Shown here in pieces: positions 1-9,080 of a stretch of DNA of 64,000 nucleotides (positions are counted from its first letter, which is position 1; every line of letters starts with the position of its first letter). The DNA is from Thiogranum sp. (GTDB taxonomy: Bacteria; Pseudomonadota; Gammaproteobacteria; DSM-19610). The notes below the pieces were generated by a model. The model saw only the letters and a list, made by a program, of their open reading frames with translations. It was not told the DNA's origin and made no database searches. The stretch spans positions 16,072 to 80,071 of the forward strand of contig JASBSN010000017.1 in the NCBI GenBank assembly GCA_030148915.1. Direction: 5' to 3'. Both the position numbers and the translations under genes were made by a program.

Positions 1-1
1 A

Positions 2-232
2 CCGCTGCGCAACGCCATCAGCCGCGCCGAACGGGCGCTCGAGCGCGCCGAGAGCGAACGCGCACGCCTGGAGCAACAGTTGGCCGACAGCGGACTCTAC
101 AGCGCGGACAACAAGCTGCGCCTGCAGACGCTGTTGCTGGAAAAGTCGCAACTGGACAGTCGTTGCCGGGCGCTTGAAAGCGAGTGGCTGGAAGCCAGCG
201 AGAAGTTGGAGTCGATGCAGGTGCCCGATTGA
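2..232 (+). CDS. yheS: ABC-F ATPase, YheS-type, C-terminal fragment
   Basis: The open frame enters from the left edge and gives the last 76 residues of a protein. They form a charged Ala/Glu/Arg/Leu-rich coiled coil with an LADSGLY motif and the ending EWLEASEKLESM, which resembles the C-terminal tail of E. coli YheS (GDSELY and MAWLEAQEQLEQM). ABC-F proteins are soluble tandem ATPases that act on ribosomes. The ATPase domains lie outside the window, so the family call rests only on the tail. Uup is the main alternative but its tail is usually a different coiled coil. The gene is convergent with arfB, 25 bases away. Confidence 0.65.
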   Translation, partial: PLRNAISRAERALERAESERARLEQQLADSGLYSADNKLRLQTLLLEKSQLDSRCRALESEWLEASEKLESMQVPD

Positions 233-257
233 GTGGCCGCGCCCTGGGGTTTGGGGG

Positions 258-671
258 TTACTCGGGCACTTTGCCGCGCAGCAGTTTGGTGCGGCCACGA
301 CGGATTTTGCTGTCGAGCCGTTTTTTGCGTGCGTTGCGGGTTGGCTTAGTGGCGATGCGCGTCTTGCGGATGACGGCCCCGGCGCGGACGAATTCCACCA
401 GGCGCTGTAGCGCCGCTTCACGGTTTTTTTCCTGGCTGCGGAACTGGCCGGCCTTGATGACCAGAACGCCGTCTTTGTTGACGCGTCGGTCGGCCAGCGC
501 CAGCAGGCGTTGTTGCAGCGCCGGCGGCAGTGACGAGGCGCGTATATCAAAGCGCAGGTGAATGGCGCTGGCGACTTTGTTGACGTTCTGACCCCCCGGC
601 CCCTGCGCGCGGACCGGCGTAATTTGGATCTCGTCGTCGGCAATGCTGAGCTGAGAGTTAACGCGAGGCAT
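258..671 (-). CDS. arfB: Alternative ribosome-rescue factor B (peptidyl-tRNA hydrolase, YaeJ)
   Basis: A 137-residue release-factor-like protein with the catalytic GGQ motif at residues 26–28 (GPGGQNVNK) and a basic C-terminal tail (KPTRNARKKR...) that enters the empty mRNA channel. The family rescues ribosomes stalled on truncated mRNA by hydrolysing peptidyl-tRNA. I place the start at ATG 671, because the N-terminus then matches the family. An in-frame GTG at 707 would run through the cold-shock gene's terminator. No good ribosome-binding site is visible: the bases just upstream are the terminator U-tract. Translation or transcription may therefore depend on read-through from the cold-shock gene. 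Confidence 0.92.
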   Translation of the reverse strand: MPRVNSQLSIADDEIQITPVRAQGPGGQNVNKVASAIHLRFDIRASSLPPALQQRLLALADRRVNKDGVLVIKAGQFRSQEKNREAALQRLVEFVRAGAVIRKTRIATKPTRNARKKRLDSKIRRGRTKLLRGKVPE

Positions 672-675
672 GTCT

Positions 676-703
676 AAAAAAGAACCCCGCGCGAGGCGGG
701 GTT
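676..703 (-). terminator. Rho-independent terminator of the cold-shock gene
   Basis: Read on the minus strand, AACCCCGC pairs with GCGGGGTT around a five-base loop, followed by six T. It lies 31 bases after the cold-shock stop codon and its T-run ends five bases before the arfB ATG. Confidence 0.85.
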
Positions 704-734
704 GCACATAAATCGGTTGTTTCCAGGCGCCCGC

Positions 735-938
735 TTACTGCGGGTTGACCTTGGCGGCCTGTAGGCCCTTGGGGCCCTGTTCGATTTCAAATTCAACCGT
801 CTGGCCTTCGGCCAGGGTCTTGAAACCGTTGCCCTCAATGGCAGAGAAGTGGACGAACACATCATCGCCGCCGTCAGAGGGAGCAATAAAACCGAAACCT
901 TTGGATTCGTTAAACCATTTGACGGTACCAGTTGTCAT
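735..938 (-). CDS. cspA: CspA-family cold-shock protein
   Basis: A 67-residue single cold-shock domain, the usual length. RNP1 is KGFGFI (residues 13–18) and RNP2 is VFVHF (27–31), the aromatic strands that bind single-stranded RNA or DNA. It acts as a cytoplasmic RNA chaperone. A good ribosome-binding site (GAGG) lies about ten bases before the ATG. The 254-base gap upstream and a strong TATACT box at 1122–1127 are consistent with a long 5' leader, as in cold-inducible members. Cold induction itself cannot be told from sequence. A strong terminator follows the gene. Confidence 0.95.
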   Translation of the reverse strand: MTTGTVKWFNESKGFGFIAPSDGGDDVFVHFSAIEGNGFKTLAEGQTVEFEIEQGPKGLQAAKVNPQ

Positions 939-1121
939 GAAAATTACCTCAATTCAAGTAGTAAAAAGTGCGTGTTCAATTGCCGATCGTTAAAGGTAAT
1001 GTTCAGGAGTTACCAAGAGGTTCTTCTGAGGCGACCTAAATAGAACGTGCAACTAAATTTCCGCATTATCCGGCCAGCGCGGCCCTCACAGTGATTACCG
1101 GTTGGACAGAGTAACGCCGAT

Positions 1122-1150
1122 AGTATATATGAAATTTCAAAAAAAACACG
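1122..1150 (-). promoter_or_regulatory. Possible cold-shock gene promoter
   Basis: The minus strand carries a good -10 box, TATACT (1127–1122). The -35 about 17 bases upstream is poor (CGTGTT). If used, transcription would start near 1115 and give a leader of about 177 bases before the cold-shock ATG. Confidence 0.35.
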
Positions 1151-1192
1151 GTTGTGAAGCTTAATTGACCAATGTGAAGTCGCCCGGTCGGT

Positions 1193-4066
1193 TCAGATCG
1201 CCACCACCACCCGCAGAGCGTCGAGCCGTGGACGGACCGATTGCAACACCTCCTCGAGCAGCTGCGACTGCCGCTGGAAATACACCACCTCCTCATCGCG
1301 CACCGCCGGGTTGACCTGTGAGAGCGCAGCCAGTCGCGCGATTTCGCTCTGCAGGGCGTTGCGTTTGCGTTTGCTCGCCGTGCTCAGCAGCGCGGGGGCC
1401 TGCTCGAGTGCCTGCGCGTCACAGCACTGCAACAGTTCGCGCAATACCTGCTCGCGCGCCTGCACAATCTGTCCCGCGGTGCGCGCGTCCAGGCCGGTGG
1501 CCTGCGCGGTCATCTGTTCGCCGCTCAAGTCCTGATGGCGCCAAGTTCGCTGTTCGTCCACCACCAGGCGTAGCAGCAACGGCTCCAGATGGAACTGGCG
1601 GCTCAGTTGACGGTGGCCGCCCTCCAGGACGTACAGGCATTCCAGTAACAGAGTCCCCGGCCGGACCCGCGGATATTTGCCTGCGCAGATGCTGCAATTG
1701 CCCAGTTCGCTGGTTAACAGCAGGTCCATGGTGTCGCGCAGCAGCGGATGCTCCCAACTGAAGTAATGTACGTCCTCGAACGCCAGCGCTGTGTCCCGAT
1801 CGCAGGTGAAGGTCAAACCGTCCTCCGGCAGGCCCGGCACCGGGTGCAACAGGTGCTCGCCGGGCCTGGCCAGCAGACAGCCTTCGCTATGCGGGCTGGT
1901 GTCCACACCGAAGGCATCGAGCAGAGTTTCGGTGTACGCGGTGAGCGCGGCCGGCTCCTCCATCCGTTGCGCTTGTTCGCATAACTGATCCGCCTGCGGT
2001 TGTCGGCAGGAATTGTATTCCAACAGGCGGTCACGGCCCTGTTGCAAGGCCTGCTCGAGTTCGTCGCGCCTTGCCACGGCTTGGTCGATCAGCTCGGTCG
2101 CCGGGCGTTGCGGTTGCCGACACCACGCCAGCAGGGGCGACTCGAGTTCGGCATGAAGCTGCGCCGCTGAGGGACGGGGGTGCTCAAAGGCATCCAGTCC
2201 CTGCTGGTACCAGCAATACAGCACGGCCTGGGCATCGTCCTCCAGGTAGGGGACATGAATCCGCACTGTCTGCTGCTGACCGATGCGATCCAGGCGTCCG
2301 ATACGTTGTTCCAACAAGTCCGGGTTCCAGGGCAGATCGAACAGCACCAGGTGGTGGGCGAACTGAAAGTTACGACCTTCGCTGCCGATTTCCGAGCAGA
2401 TCAGCACCTGCGTGCCGATGTCGCGATCGGCGAAAAATGCCGCCGCCCGGTCGCGTTCGATCAGACTGAGGCCCTCGTGGAAAACCGCGGCGTGCACACC
2501 GTGACGTTGGTAGAGCGCCTCGGCCAGTTCGATCGCGGTCTGCGCCCGAGCGGCGATGACCAGAACTTTTTCCGGCTTCAAGGTCCGCAAAGTGACTGCC
2601 AGCCAGCTGACGCGGGGGTCGAATTCCGTCCACGCAGGGGCCTGCCCACTTTCAGCATAGAGGCGCTCGGGCGTCAGCAGGTTGTCGGCGCCGGTGCTGT
2701 CGGTGATGCTAATACACGCCGCGTAGGCCGGGGGCAGGGGAAGCGGATAAGCCATCACCCTGCGTACCGGGAAACCCTGTACGGCGGCGCGCGTGTTGCG
2801 GAACAAAATACGGCCGGTGCCGTGTCGGTCGAGCAGGCGGTTGACCAGAGTTTGTCGCGTGTTCTGCGCTGTTTGGTTGTCCTCCGGGCCGCTACGCAGC
2901 TGCTCAAGCAACCGGTCTGTGTCATCGTCGCGCAGCACCTGCTTCAAGGTATTCTGGCGTGCGGTTTCCAGCGGCTGGTCAGTGAGCAGCAGTTCGACCG
3001 CCCGGGCCACCGGTGCATAGCGGTCTTGTTCGTCGATAAAGCCCTCGAGGTCCGGGAAACGGTCCGGGTCCAGCAGCCGCAGGCGGGCGAAATGGCCGGC
3101 CCGGCCCAGCTGTTCCGGAGTGGCGGTGAGCAGCAACACGCCGGGGGTGAGGGCGGCGAGTCGGGCGACCAGTTGGTACTCCGGGCTGGCCTGCTGCGGT
3201 GACCAGTGCAGGTGATGGGCTTCATCGACCACCAGCAGATCCCAGTCACCGTTACAGGCCAGTTCTGCATACGCCGGTGAGTCCAGCAGAAATCCCAGAC
3301 TGCACAGCACCAGCTGCTCGCTGTGAAAGGGATTGGCGTGCGGATGCTGTTCCTGCAGGGCCTCACAGCGCGAGCGATCGAAAATACTGAACATCAGGTT
3401 GAAGCGGCGCAGCATTTCCAGCAGCCACTGGTGCAACAGGCTGTCCGGCACCAGGATCAGCACCCGCCGCGCGCGCTCGGTGAGCAGTTGCTGGTGCACA
3501 ACCAACCCGGCCTCGATGGTTTTTCCCAACCCGACTTCATCGGCCAGCAGTACCCGCGGCGCGTAGCGGCCGGCGACTTCGTGAGCGATATATAACTGGT
3601 GCGGCAGCAGACTGGTGCGACAACCGGTCAGACCGTAGAGTGGTGATTGCGCCAGCCGCTGACGCTGCAGCCAGGAGCGCTGGCGCAGCTCAAACAGCCT
3701 GAGGGCGTCGAACTGATGACTGAACAAGCGCTCGCCGGGGCGGTTGAGCTGCATGGCGGCGTTCAGATCGCGTTCTTCGAGACACCGCAGCCGGCCACGA
3801 GCATCGCTGCCCTGGTAGCGCAGCAAGCCGTCGTGTTCGCTGACCGAGTCTACTATCAGGCTGTTGTCGTCGCCATCGAGAATGTTGTCTCCCGGCGCAA
3901 AGCGCACCCGCGACAGAGGAGCGCCCTGGCGCGCGTAGGTGCGGGTTTCGCCACTGGCGGGGAAGGCCAGGGTCACGGTGCGCTGTTGCACCTCGAGTAC
4001 CGTACCGAGTCCCAGGTCGGGTTCGGCGCCGCTGACCCAGCGCTGTCCGGGGAGGAAGTCCTGCAA
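1193..4066 (-). CDS. rapA: RNA polymerase-associated ATPase RapA (HepA)
   Basis: A 957-residue Swi2/Snf2 ATPase, close to the 968 of E. coli RapA. The N-terminal part (GQRW...DLGLGTV...RTVTL) matches the RapA Tudor-like domains. Walker A is LLADEVGLGKT (residues about 173–183), then VVDEAHH, and helicase motifs V and VI appear as EIGSEGRNFQ and QRIGRLDRIGQ. RapA binds RNA polymerase and helps it recycle after termination. The start is TTG at 4066: the frame is closed by a TGA 33 bases upstream, a GGAG box sits just before the TTG, and the protein then begins as the family does. The nearby ATG is in another frame. It diverges from efpL. Confidence 0.97.
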   Translation of the reverse strand: MQDFLPGQRWVSGAEPDLGLGTVLEVQQRTVTLAFPASGETRTYARQGAPLSRVRFAPGDNILDGDDNSLIVDSVSEHDGLLRYQGSDARGRLRCLEERDLNAAMQLNRPGERLFSHQFDALRLFELRQRSWLQRQRLAQSPLYGLTGCRTSLLPHQLYIAHEVAGRYAPRVLLADEVGLGKTIEAGLVVHQQLLTERARRVLILVPDSLLHQWLLEMLRRFNLMFSIFDRSRCEALQEQHPHANPFHSEQLVLCSLGFLLDSPAYAELACNGDWDLLVVDEAHHLHWSPQQASPEYQLVARLAALTPGVLLLTATPEQLGRAGHFARLRLLDPDRFPDLEGFIDEQDRYAPVARAVELLLTDQPLETARQNTLKQVLRDDDTDRLLEQLRSGPEDNQTAQNTRQTLVNRLLDRHGTGRILFRNTRAAVQGFPVRRVMAYPLPLPPAYAACISITDSTGADNLLTPERLYAESGQAPAWTEFDPRVSWLAVTLRTLKPEKVLVIAARAQTAIELAEALYQRHGVHAAVFHEGLSLIERDRAAAFFADRDIGTQVLICSEIGSEGRNFQFAHHLVLFDLPWNPDLLEQRIGRLDRIGQQQTVRIHVPYLEDDAQAVLYCWYQQGLDAFEHPRPSAAQLHAELESPLLAWCRQPQRPATELIDQAVARRDELEQALQQGRDRLLEYNSCRQPQADQLCEQAQRMEEPAALTAYTETLLDAFGVDTSPHSEGCLLARPGEHLLHPVPGLPEDGLTFTCDRDTALAFEDVHYFSWEHPLLRDTMDLLLTSELGNCSICAGKYPRVRPGTLLLECLYVLEGGHRQLSRQFHLEPLLLRLVVDEQRTWRHQDLSGEQMTAQATGLDARTAGQIVQAREQVLRELLQCCDAQALEQAPALLSTASKRKRNALQSEIARLAALSQVNPAVRDEEVVYFQRQSQLLEEVLQSVRPRLDALRVVVAI

Positions 4067-4192
4067 ACGGTGTCTCCATAACGGGGTAAAGGCCCGTCAT
4101 GGTAGTGCAAAGCGTGGGCGCAGGAAATGATTGTTGTTAGAATTTGCGCCACCAGCCGGTACTTTGCGGCCTACAGGAGAGCCGAAGCGAGA

Positions 4193-4756
4193 ATGAAAGC
4201 GAACGAAATGAAAAAAGGCATGGTCTTCGATAATGACGGCCAGAATATTATTGTCAGGCAGGTGCAGGTACAGGCGCCATCGTCCCGCAGCGGCAATACA
4301 CTCTATAAAGTCAGAGGCTCCGATGTCGCCACCGGTCAGAAGTTCGAGCGCAGCTTCAAGGGCGAAGAGACCGTCAGCCCGGTGGATATTGCCCGGCGCG
4401 CCGTACAACTGCTGTACCGTGATGCCGACGGCTGCACTTTTATGGACGGCGAAAGTTATGAGCAGTACACGCTCTCCGATGAGGCCGTTGCCGATGAACT
4501 GGCCTTTCTCAGCGACGGCCTGGAAGGTATCACCGCCCTGGTTAGCGAGGGCAGTTTACTTGCAATCGAGCTGCCCACCGTCGTTACGCTCGAAATCGAG
4601 GATACGGCACCGGGCATGAAAGCCGCTTCGTCTTCGGCGCGCACCAAGCCGGCAACGCTCAGTACCGGGCTGGTGGTGCAGGTGCCCGAGTATCTGGCGC
4701 CGGGCGAGAAGATTCGGGTAAACACGGAGACGCGTGAATTTATTTCGCGGGCTTGA
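4193..4756 (+). CDS. yeiP: Elongation factor P-like protein (EfpL/YeiP)
   Basis: A 187-residue three-domain protein matching E. coli YeiP more than EF-P: NEMKKGMVF near the start, SSRSGNTLYKVR for the KOW loop tip with the family's arginine where EF-P has its modified lysine, and the signature ARNKPATLSTGL-like stretch (ARTKPATLSTGL) followed by VQVPEYLAPGEKIR. It helps ribosomes pass polyproline and some other stalling motifs. I chose the ATG at 4193 because it gives the family's N-terminus and has AGGAGA upstream; the frame stays open to 4127. The gene stands alone, divergent from rapA. Confidence 0.93.
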   Translation: MKANEMKKGMVFDNDGQNIIVRQVQVQAPSSRSGNTLYKVRGSDVATGQKFERSFKGEETVSPVDIARRAVQLLYRDADGCTFMDGESYEQYTLSDEAVADELAFLSDGLEGITALVSEGSLLAIELPTVVTLEIEDTAPGMKAASSSARTKPATLSTGLVVQVPEYLAPGEKIRVNTETREFISRA

Positions 4757-4908
4757 GGCTGTTCGGGCCGTCGGGGTATGTGCCTGGTCGCCACAAGTGT
4801 GTAACACAGCTCTGCTAGAGTCGTTGTTGAAGATCCCGGTATCGTCGCGTGACGCAGCGCAATCAGTCGGTTGCCTTGGGGGATAACGCTTGGGTTGAGT
4901 GAGAGGCC

Positions 4909-5697
4909 ATGCGGGCTGAAGCACTGGTAAGCACCTGGTCGGTGCGGGGCATGGCGGATAGTGGGTTGCTGTTCACCACCGTGCTATCCGTTGCCTTGCA
5001 CGCGCTGATGCTGGGGCAGTTTGCGCCCCCGTCAGCGGTGCCGCTATCGGCTTCCGGCGATGCCCGCCGTGGCGTATTGCAGGTCGCCGTCACGACCGGG
5101 TCCTCGGCATCCGCCAGACCGCCACCGACCGCGAAACGCCGGTCCGCCGAACCCGCCACGCGCCACGCCGTTTTGGCCGGCCGGAAACCTTCTCATCCGT
5201 CGACGCGCAGTCAAGCCCAGGGGAACCTCCCAGCGTCAGTGTCCAGCCTTGAGCAGAGGGTACCGCCGCCGGCGGAATTGCCGCATCCGGCCGACCAGGG
5301 AATATCGGCAAGCCTCAATCCCGATCCTCCCCCGGGTGCCCGCGAAGCGCTGCCACCACGGAAAGCGGACACCTCGCCCACCGCCGGATCCACCCCAAGC
5401 GCTACCTCGGCTACTCACGCCGAACAACCGCAACCACTCGATTGGACGCCTAAATTCGCACCGCCCCCGGAGTACCCGGAAGAAGCGCGCTGGGAAGAGC
5501 GCGTCGGCTCGGTGGCGCTGGCATTCGCAATCACGACCGACGGCGGCGTAGAGGGTGTGCGGGTGCTTGCATCATCCGGGCATCGCGATCTGGACCTGGC
5601 GGCGGTGCACGCCCTGCAGCGCTGGCGCTTCGATTCCGATCACCCTGTGGATCGCCTGCGCCGTTACAAATATACCTTTCACTTTCGATTGTACTGA
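4909..5697 (+). CDS. tonB: TonB-family energy transducer
   Basis: A 262-residue protein with TonB architecture: one N-terminal membrane segment (about residues 18–38, LLFTTVLSVALHALML), a long Pro/Ala/Arg-rich periplasmic spacer (about 40–180), and a C-terminal TonB domain with PEYPEEARWEERVG, VRVLASSGHRDLD and the closing ALQRWRF. It passes proton-motive energy from ExbBD to outer-membrane receptors. No exbB or exbD lies in the window, so those partners are elsewhere. The TonB-dependent receptor at 9081 is the likely client. A GAGAGG box precedes the ATG. Confidence 0.9.
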   Translation: MRAEALVSTWSVRGMADSGLLFTTVLSVALHALMLGQFAPPSAVPLSASGDARRGVLQVAVTTGSSASARPPPTAKRRSAEPATRHAVLAGRKPSHPSTRSQAQGNLPASVSSLEQRVPPPAELPHPADQGISASLNPDPPPGAREALPPRKADTSPTAGSTPSATSATHAEQPQPLDWTPKFAPPPEYPEEARWEERVGSVALAFAITTDGGVEGVRVLASSGHRDLDLAAVHALQRWRFDSDHPVDRLRRYKYTFHFRLY

Positions 5698-5777
5698 GCG
5701 CTTCGGGTTAAACCGGTAGCGTACGGCGGCCTGCTGACAGGTTTTCGAAAACTGCACCGCGTGGAGTCTTCGCGAAA

Positions 5778-5806
5778 CTGTCATCCTCTCTTCATCACGC
5801 GGTCAA
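5778..5806 (+). promoter_or_regulatory. Pho-box-like phased repeats
   Basis: Three seven-base half-sites start exactly 11 bases apart at 5778, 5789 and 5800: CTGTCAT (7/7 to the PhoB half-site), TCTTCAT (4/7) and CGGTCAA (5/7). PhoB binds such repeats as tandem dimers. They lie about 120 bases before the ATG of the exported phosphoesterase. Spacing supports the call; the middle site is weak. Regulation by phosphate is inference. Confidence 0.45.
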
Positions 5807-5923
5807 CTGCTCTGGAGAACATGATCACTCTGTTGGCAGGTGCCTGGCGCGCTACGAAACCCGGGGCTGGGGATCTCTCAGGGTATTCGTCCGGCCGGGC
5901 ACCGATTCACTAGGGAGATAACG

Positions 5924-8900
5924 ATGAGTAAAAGCAGTACACCCAAGCGCTGCGTCTTGGCAGCGATGATCGCCGGGATTCTGGTGTCCGCGAGCAGCGG
6001 CTACGCCGGCGCGCCCGACAATTCGGCTCGCCCCCATGCGCGCGGCGTAAATGCAGCGCAAAGCGGAGAGATGCTACCCACCGGGATGCGCATCACCCCG
6101 ACCGCCGCCCCCGGAGCCGTATTCGAGCATCTCAACCCGGACCTGGCAGATAATCCGGATTATCTCGCCGATCATGCGGTGTCGACTGCGATCAGCCCGA
6201 ACGGGGCGACCATGCTGGTGCTCACCAGTGGCTACAATCGAAACAATGGCGCTGATGGTTCGCGCATCGCCGAGCAGTCAAACGAATACGTTTTCGTGTA
6301 TGACATCAGCCAAGGGCGACCGCAAAAGACACAGGTATTGCAAGTAGCGAATACGTTTAACGGTATCGCGTGGAACGCCGAGGGCAGCGAATTCTATGTT
6401 TCCGGTGGCGTCGACGATAGCGTTCATATATACGCCAACCTTGGAGGTGTATGGCAGGCGACCGGCGAGATCGCTTTGGGTCACGCCGCCGGTGAAGGCT
6501 TGCGAGTCGGGCCGATGGCCGCCGGGGTGGCGGTCAATGCCAGCGGTACGCAGTTGTTGGCCGCCAATTTTGAAAACGATTCAGTCAGTCTGGTGGATCT
6601 GGAAACGCGCACCGTGCTCGCCGAGCAGGATCTGCGTCCGGGGAAAATCGACCCGGCACTCAGTGGCACGCCGGGCGGTACTTATCCCTTTGCGGTGGCT
6701 TTCAAGGGCGATGATATCGCTTATGTGAGCAGCCAGCGCGACCGCGAGATCGATGTTATCAAGGTCGGCGATGGCGCGCTGTCTGTAATTGCACGCATCA
6801 AGGTCCAGGGTCAGCCCAATAAAATGATCCTGAACCGCGCACAGAATCGGCTCTACGTCGCCAGTGACAACGCCGACACCGTGGTGGTGATTGATACCGC
6901 CAGCAACCAGGTGGTCGAGAACATTGCGGTGCTGGCGCCGCGTGCTGTATTCCCGCACCCGGAAACCTTCAAGGGTGCCAACCCGAACAATCTGGCATTG
7001 TCGCCTGACCAGGGGACTTTGTTTGTCAGCAACGGTGGCGCTAACTCGGTAGCGGTGGTGCAACTCGCACAGGCCGCCGCTGCCAACGATGATCAAGAGC
7101 AGGGCGAGCGCGACGAAGATGACCGCGAAGACCGGCGCGACACCGAGAGCCGGGTTATCGGCCTGATCCCCACCGGCTGGTACCCCAACGCGGTGAGCGT
7201 GAGCGCCGATGGCACGATGCTGTATGTGGTTAACGGCAAGAGCAACGCCGGGCCCAACCCGCAAGGCTGCCGCGACACGGTTTCCATTGAGCCGGGAGCC
7301 CTCGACGAGTGTCGTGCCGCCAATCAGTACGTCTGGCAACTGGAAAAGGCGGGGCTGCTGTCCCTGCCCATGCCCAGCGCCCGTCAGCTCGCTGCGATGA
7401 CCTGGCAGGTTGCCTACAACAACCGTTTCCCGGTAGCTCAGGATCATCAGAAGTGGAAGTCCACCATGGCCTTCCTGCGCCAGCGCATCCAGCACGTGAT
7501 ATACGTCGTGAAAGAGAACCGCACCTACGATCAGGTGCTCGGCGATCTGGAGCGTGGCAACGGCGACCCCAGTCTGGCTATCCTCGGGCCTTACAGCCCC
7601 AACCATCAACAGCTTGCCCGCCAGTTCGTGACGCTGGATAATTTCTACGACAGTGGCGAGACATCCAATACCGGCTGGAACTGGACCACCGCCGCGCGCA
7701 GCACGGACTTCACTGAAAAGACCGCCCCGGTGAACTACGCCGGTCGCGGCCTGACCTATGATTGGGAAGGCAACAACCGCAACATCAACGTCGGTCACGC
7801 CACGGTGGCCGAACGCCAGGCGGCCAATCCCTACAGCCCCGGTGATCCGGATATTCTGGCCGGTACGGCCGATGTTGCAGCTCCTGACTCGCCCGAGGGA
7901 GAGGCTGGTGCCGGCTATCTCTGGGATGCGGCGCTCAATGCCGGTCTGTCGGTGCGCAACTACGGATTTTACGGTGATCTCAGTCGCTATTTTCTGCCCG
8001 CCAGCGACCCGGCGTTCATCGCTCTGTCACCCACCCCCCATGCCGACAACTCGGTGCAGTTCTTCCCGACCAAGCAGTCGTTGATGGAAGTCTCCGACCC
8101 GTATTTCCGCGGCTACGACCAGAAGTACGCCGATTACTGGCGTTTCAAGGAATGGGAGCGTGAGTTCGATCAGTACGCCGCCCGCGAAGAACTGCCCAAC
8201 CTGAGCCTGGTGCGGATACCGCACGATCACTTTGGCAGCTACTCCTCGGCGATGGATGGCGTCGGTACCGTGGAGACGCAAATGGCGGACAACGATTACG
8301 CCCTGGGACTGATCGTCGAAAAAGTCGCCAACAGCCCGTTCAAGGATAATACCCTCATCTTTGTCCTCGAAGACGACGCGCAGAACGGCGGCGATCACGT
8401 CGATCCGCACCGTTCCATCGGCTATATCGTCGGACCCTATGTCAAGCAGGATGCACTGATCTCCAAGCACTACACCACGGTGAGTATGCTGCGCACCCTG
8501 GAGGAAGTCCTGGGCATCGAGCCGATGGGTATCAATGACGGTCTCGCCGCGCCGATGGCGGAACTTTTCGATATCCGCCAAAAGAGCTGGGATTACACCG
8601 CCCTGGTACCGGAAGTGCTGTATTCGACCTCTCTGCCGCTGCCGCCGCGCAGTGAGGCTCAGGTGGCGAGCAGCGCCACGGCGGTTGACTGCGATTCCCA
8701 GTCCCGGCATACGCCCGCCTACTGGCAGCAGGCGATGGCGGGACAGGACTTCACTGCCGAGGACAAGTTGGATACGCCGAAATTCAACCAGGCACTGTGG
8801 GCCGGGCTCAAAGGTAAGGAGGTGCCGGCTCCGACTGTGCGTCATGGCGACGATCTGCGCCGGCAACGCCAACAGTTAATTGCCAAGGTGCGTGCTGAAC

Positions 8901-8938
8901 GCGAGAAGGCCTGCTCGGTAAGGCTGACTCAGCGCTAA
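5924..8938 (+). CDS. Exported YncE-type beta-propeller / alkaline phosphatase-family fusion
   Basis: A 1004-residue two-part protein. Residues 1–30 are a signal peptide ending near GYAGA. About 45–470 form a seven-bladed YVTN/YncE-type propeller with repeats such as NRLYVASDNADTVVVIDT. Residues about 388–411 are an acidic Asp/Glu/Arg insert. From about 525 comes a phosphoesterase-family domain (VIYVVKENRTYDQVLGDL) with a later metal-site stretch EDDAQNGGDHVDPHR near 816. Proteins with this layout are annotated as YncE/alkaline phosphatase-family fusions; the substrate is unknown. The start is ATG 5924, with GGGAG seven bases before it, rather than the frame's earlier possible starts. A Pho-box-like array precedes it and a strong terminator follows. 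Confidence 0.88.
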   Translation: MSKSSTPKRCVLAAMIAGILVSASSGYAGAPDNSARPHARGVNAAQSGEMLPTGMRITPTAAPGAVFEHLNPDLADNPDYLADHAVSTAISPNGATMLVLTSGYNRNNGADGSRIAEQSNEYVFVYDISQGRPQKTQVLQVANTFNGIAWNAEGSEFYVSGGVDDSVHIYANLGGVWQATGEIALGHAAGEGLRVGPMAAGVAVNASGTQLLAANFENDSVSLVDLETRTVLAEQDLRPGKIDPALSGTPGGTYPFAVAFKGDDIAYVSSQRDREIDVIKVGDGALSVIARIKVQGQPNKMILNRAQNRLYVASDNADTVVVIDTASNQVVENIAVLAPRAVFPHPETFKGANPNNLALSPDQGTLFVSNGGANSVAVVQLAQAAAANDDQEQGERDEDDREDRRDTESRVIGLIPTGWYPNAVSVSADGTMLYVVNGKSNAGPNPQGCRDTVSIEPGALDECRAANQYVWQLEKAGLLSLPMPSARQLAAMTWQVAYNNRFPVAQDHQKWKSTMAFLRQRIQHVIYVVKENRTYDQVLGDLERGNGDPSLAILGPYSPNHQQLARQFVTLDNFYDSGETSNTGWNWTTAARSTDFTEKTAPVNYAGRGLTYDWEGNNRNINVGHATVAERQAANPYSPGDPDILAGTADVAAPDSPEGEAGAGYLWDAALNAGLSVRNYGFYGDLSRYFLPASDPAFIALSPTPHADNSVQFFPTKQSLMEVSDPYFRGYDQKYADYWRFKEWEREFDQYAAREELPNLSLVRIPHDHFGSYSSAMDGVGTVETQMADNDYALGLIVEKVANSPFKDNTLIFVLEDDAQNGGDHVDPHRSIGYIVGPYVKQDALISKHYTTVSMLRTLEEVLGIEPMGINDGLAAPMAELFDIRQKSWDYTALVPEVLYSTSLPLPPRSEAQVASSATAVDCDSQSRHTPAYWQQAMAGQDFTAEDKLDTPKFNQALWAGLKGKEVPAPTVRHGDDLRRQRQQLIAKVRAEREKACSVRLTQR

Positions 8939-8951
8939 CAGTGTAGCGCTA

Positions 8952-8986
8952 AACGCCGGAGGGCATGCCCTTCCGGCGTTTTTTTA
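8952..8986 (+). terminator. Rho-independent terminator after the phosphoesterase
   Basis: AACGCCGGA pairs with TCCGGCGTT, and the GGGCATGCCC between them can extend the stem. Seven T follow directly. It begins 14 bases after the stop codon, so the receptor gene downstream probably has its own promoter. Confidence 0.85.
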
Positions 8987-9080
8987 TTCCCTGATTTGTT
9001 TAACGCTGGCGCGCATGTGCGGGCGCGAAATTTTCGTGTCGGTGGCAAATGTACGCGTGACTTGATTCGCGGAGGCGAAA

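Noticed and set aside
2180..3202. 340-residue open frame opposite rapA
   Set aside because: It is a shadow of rapA helicase codons with no recognisable protein features.
6581..7798. 405-residue open frame opposite the phosphoesterase
   Set aside because: It is fully contained in a gene with strong evidence on the plus strand and has no own RBS or motif.
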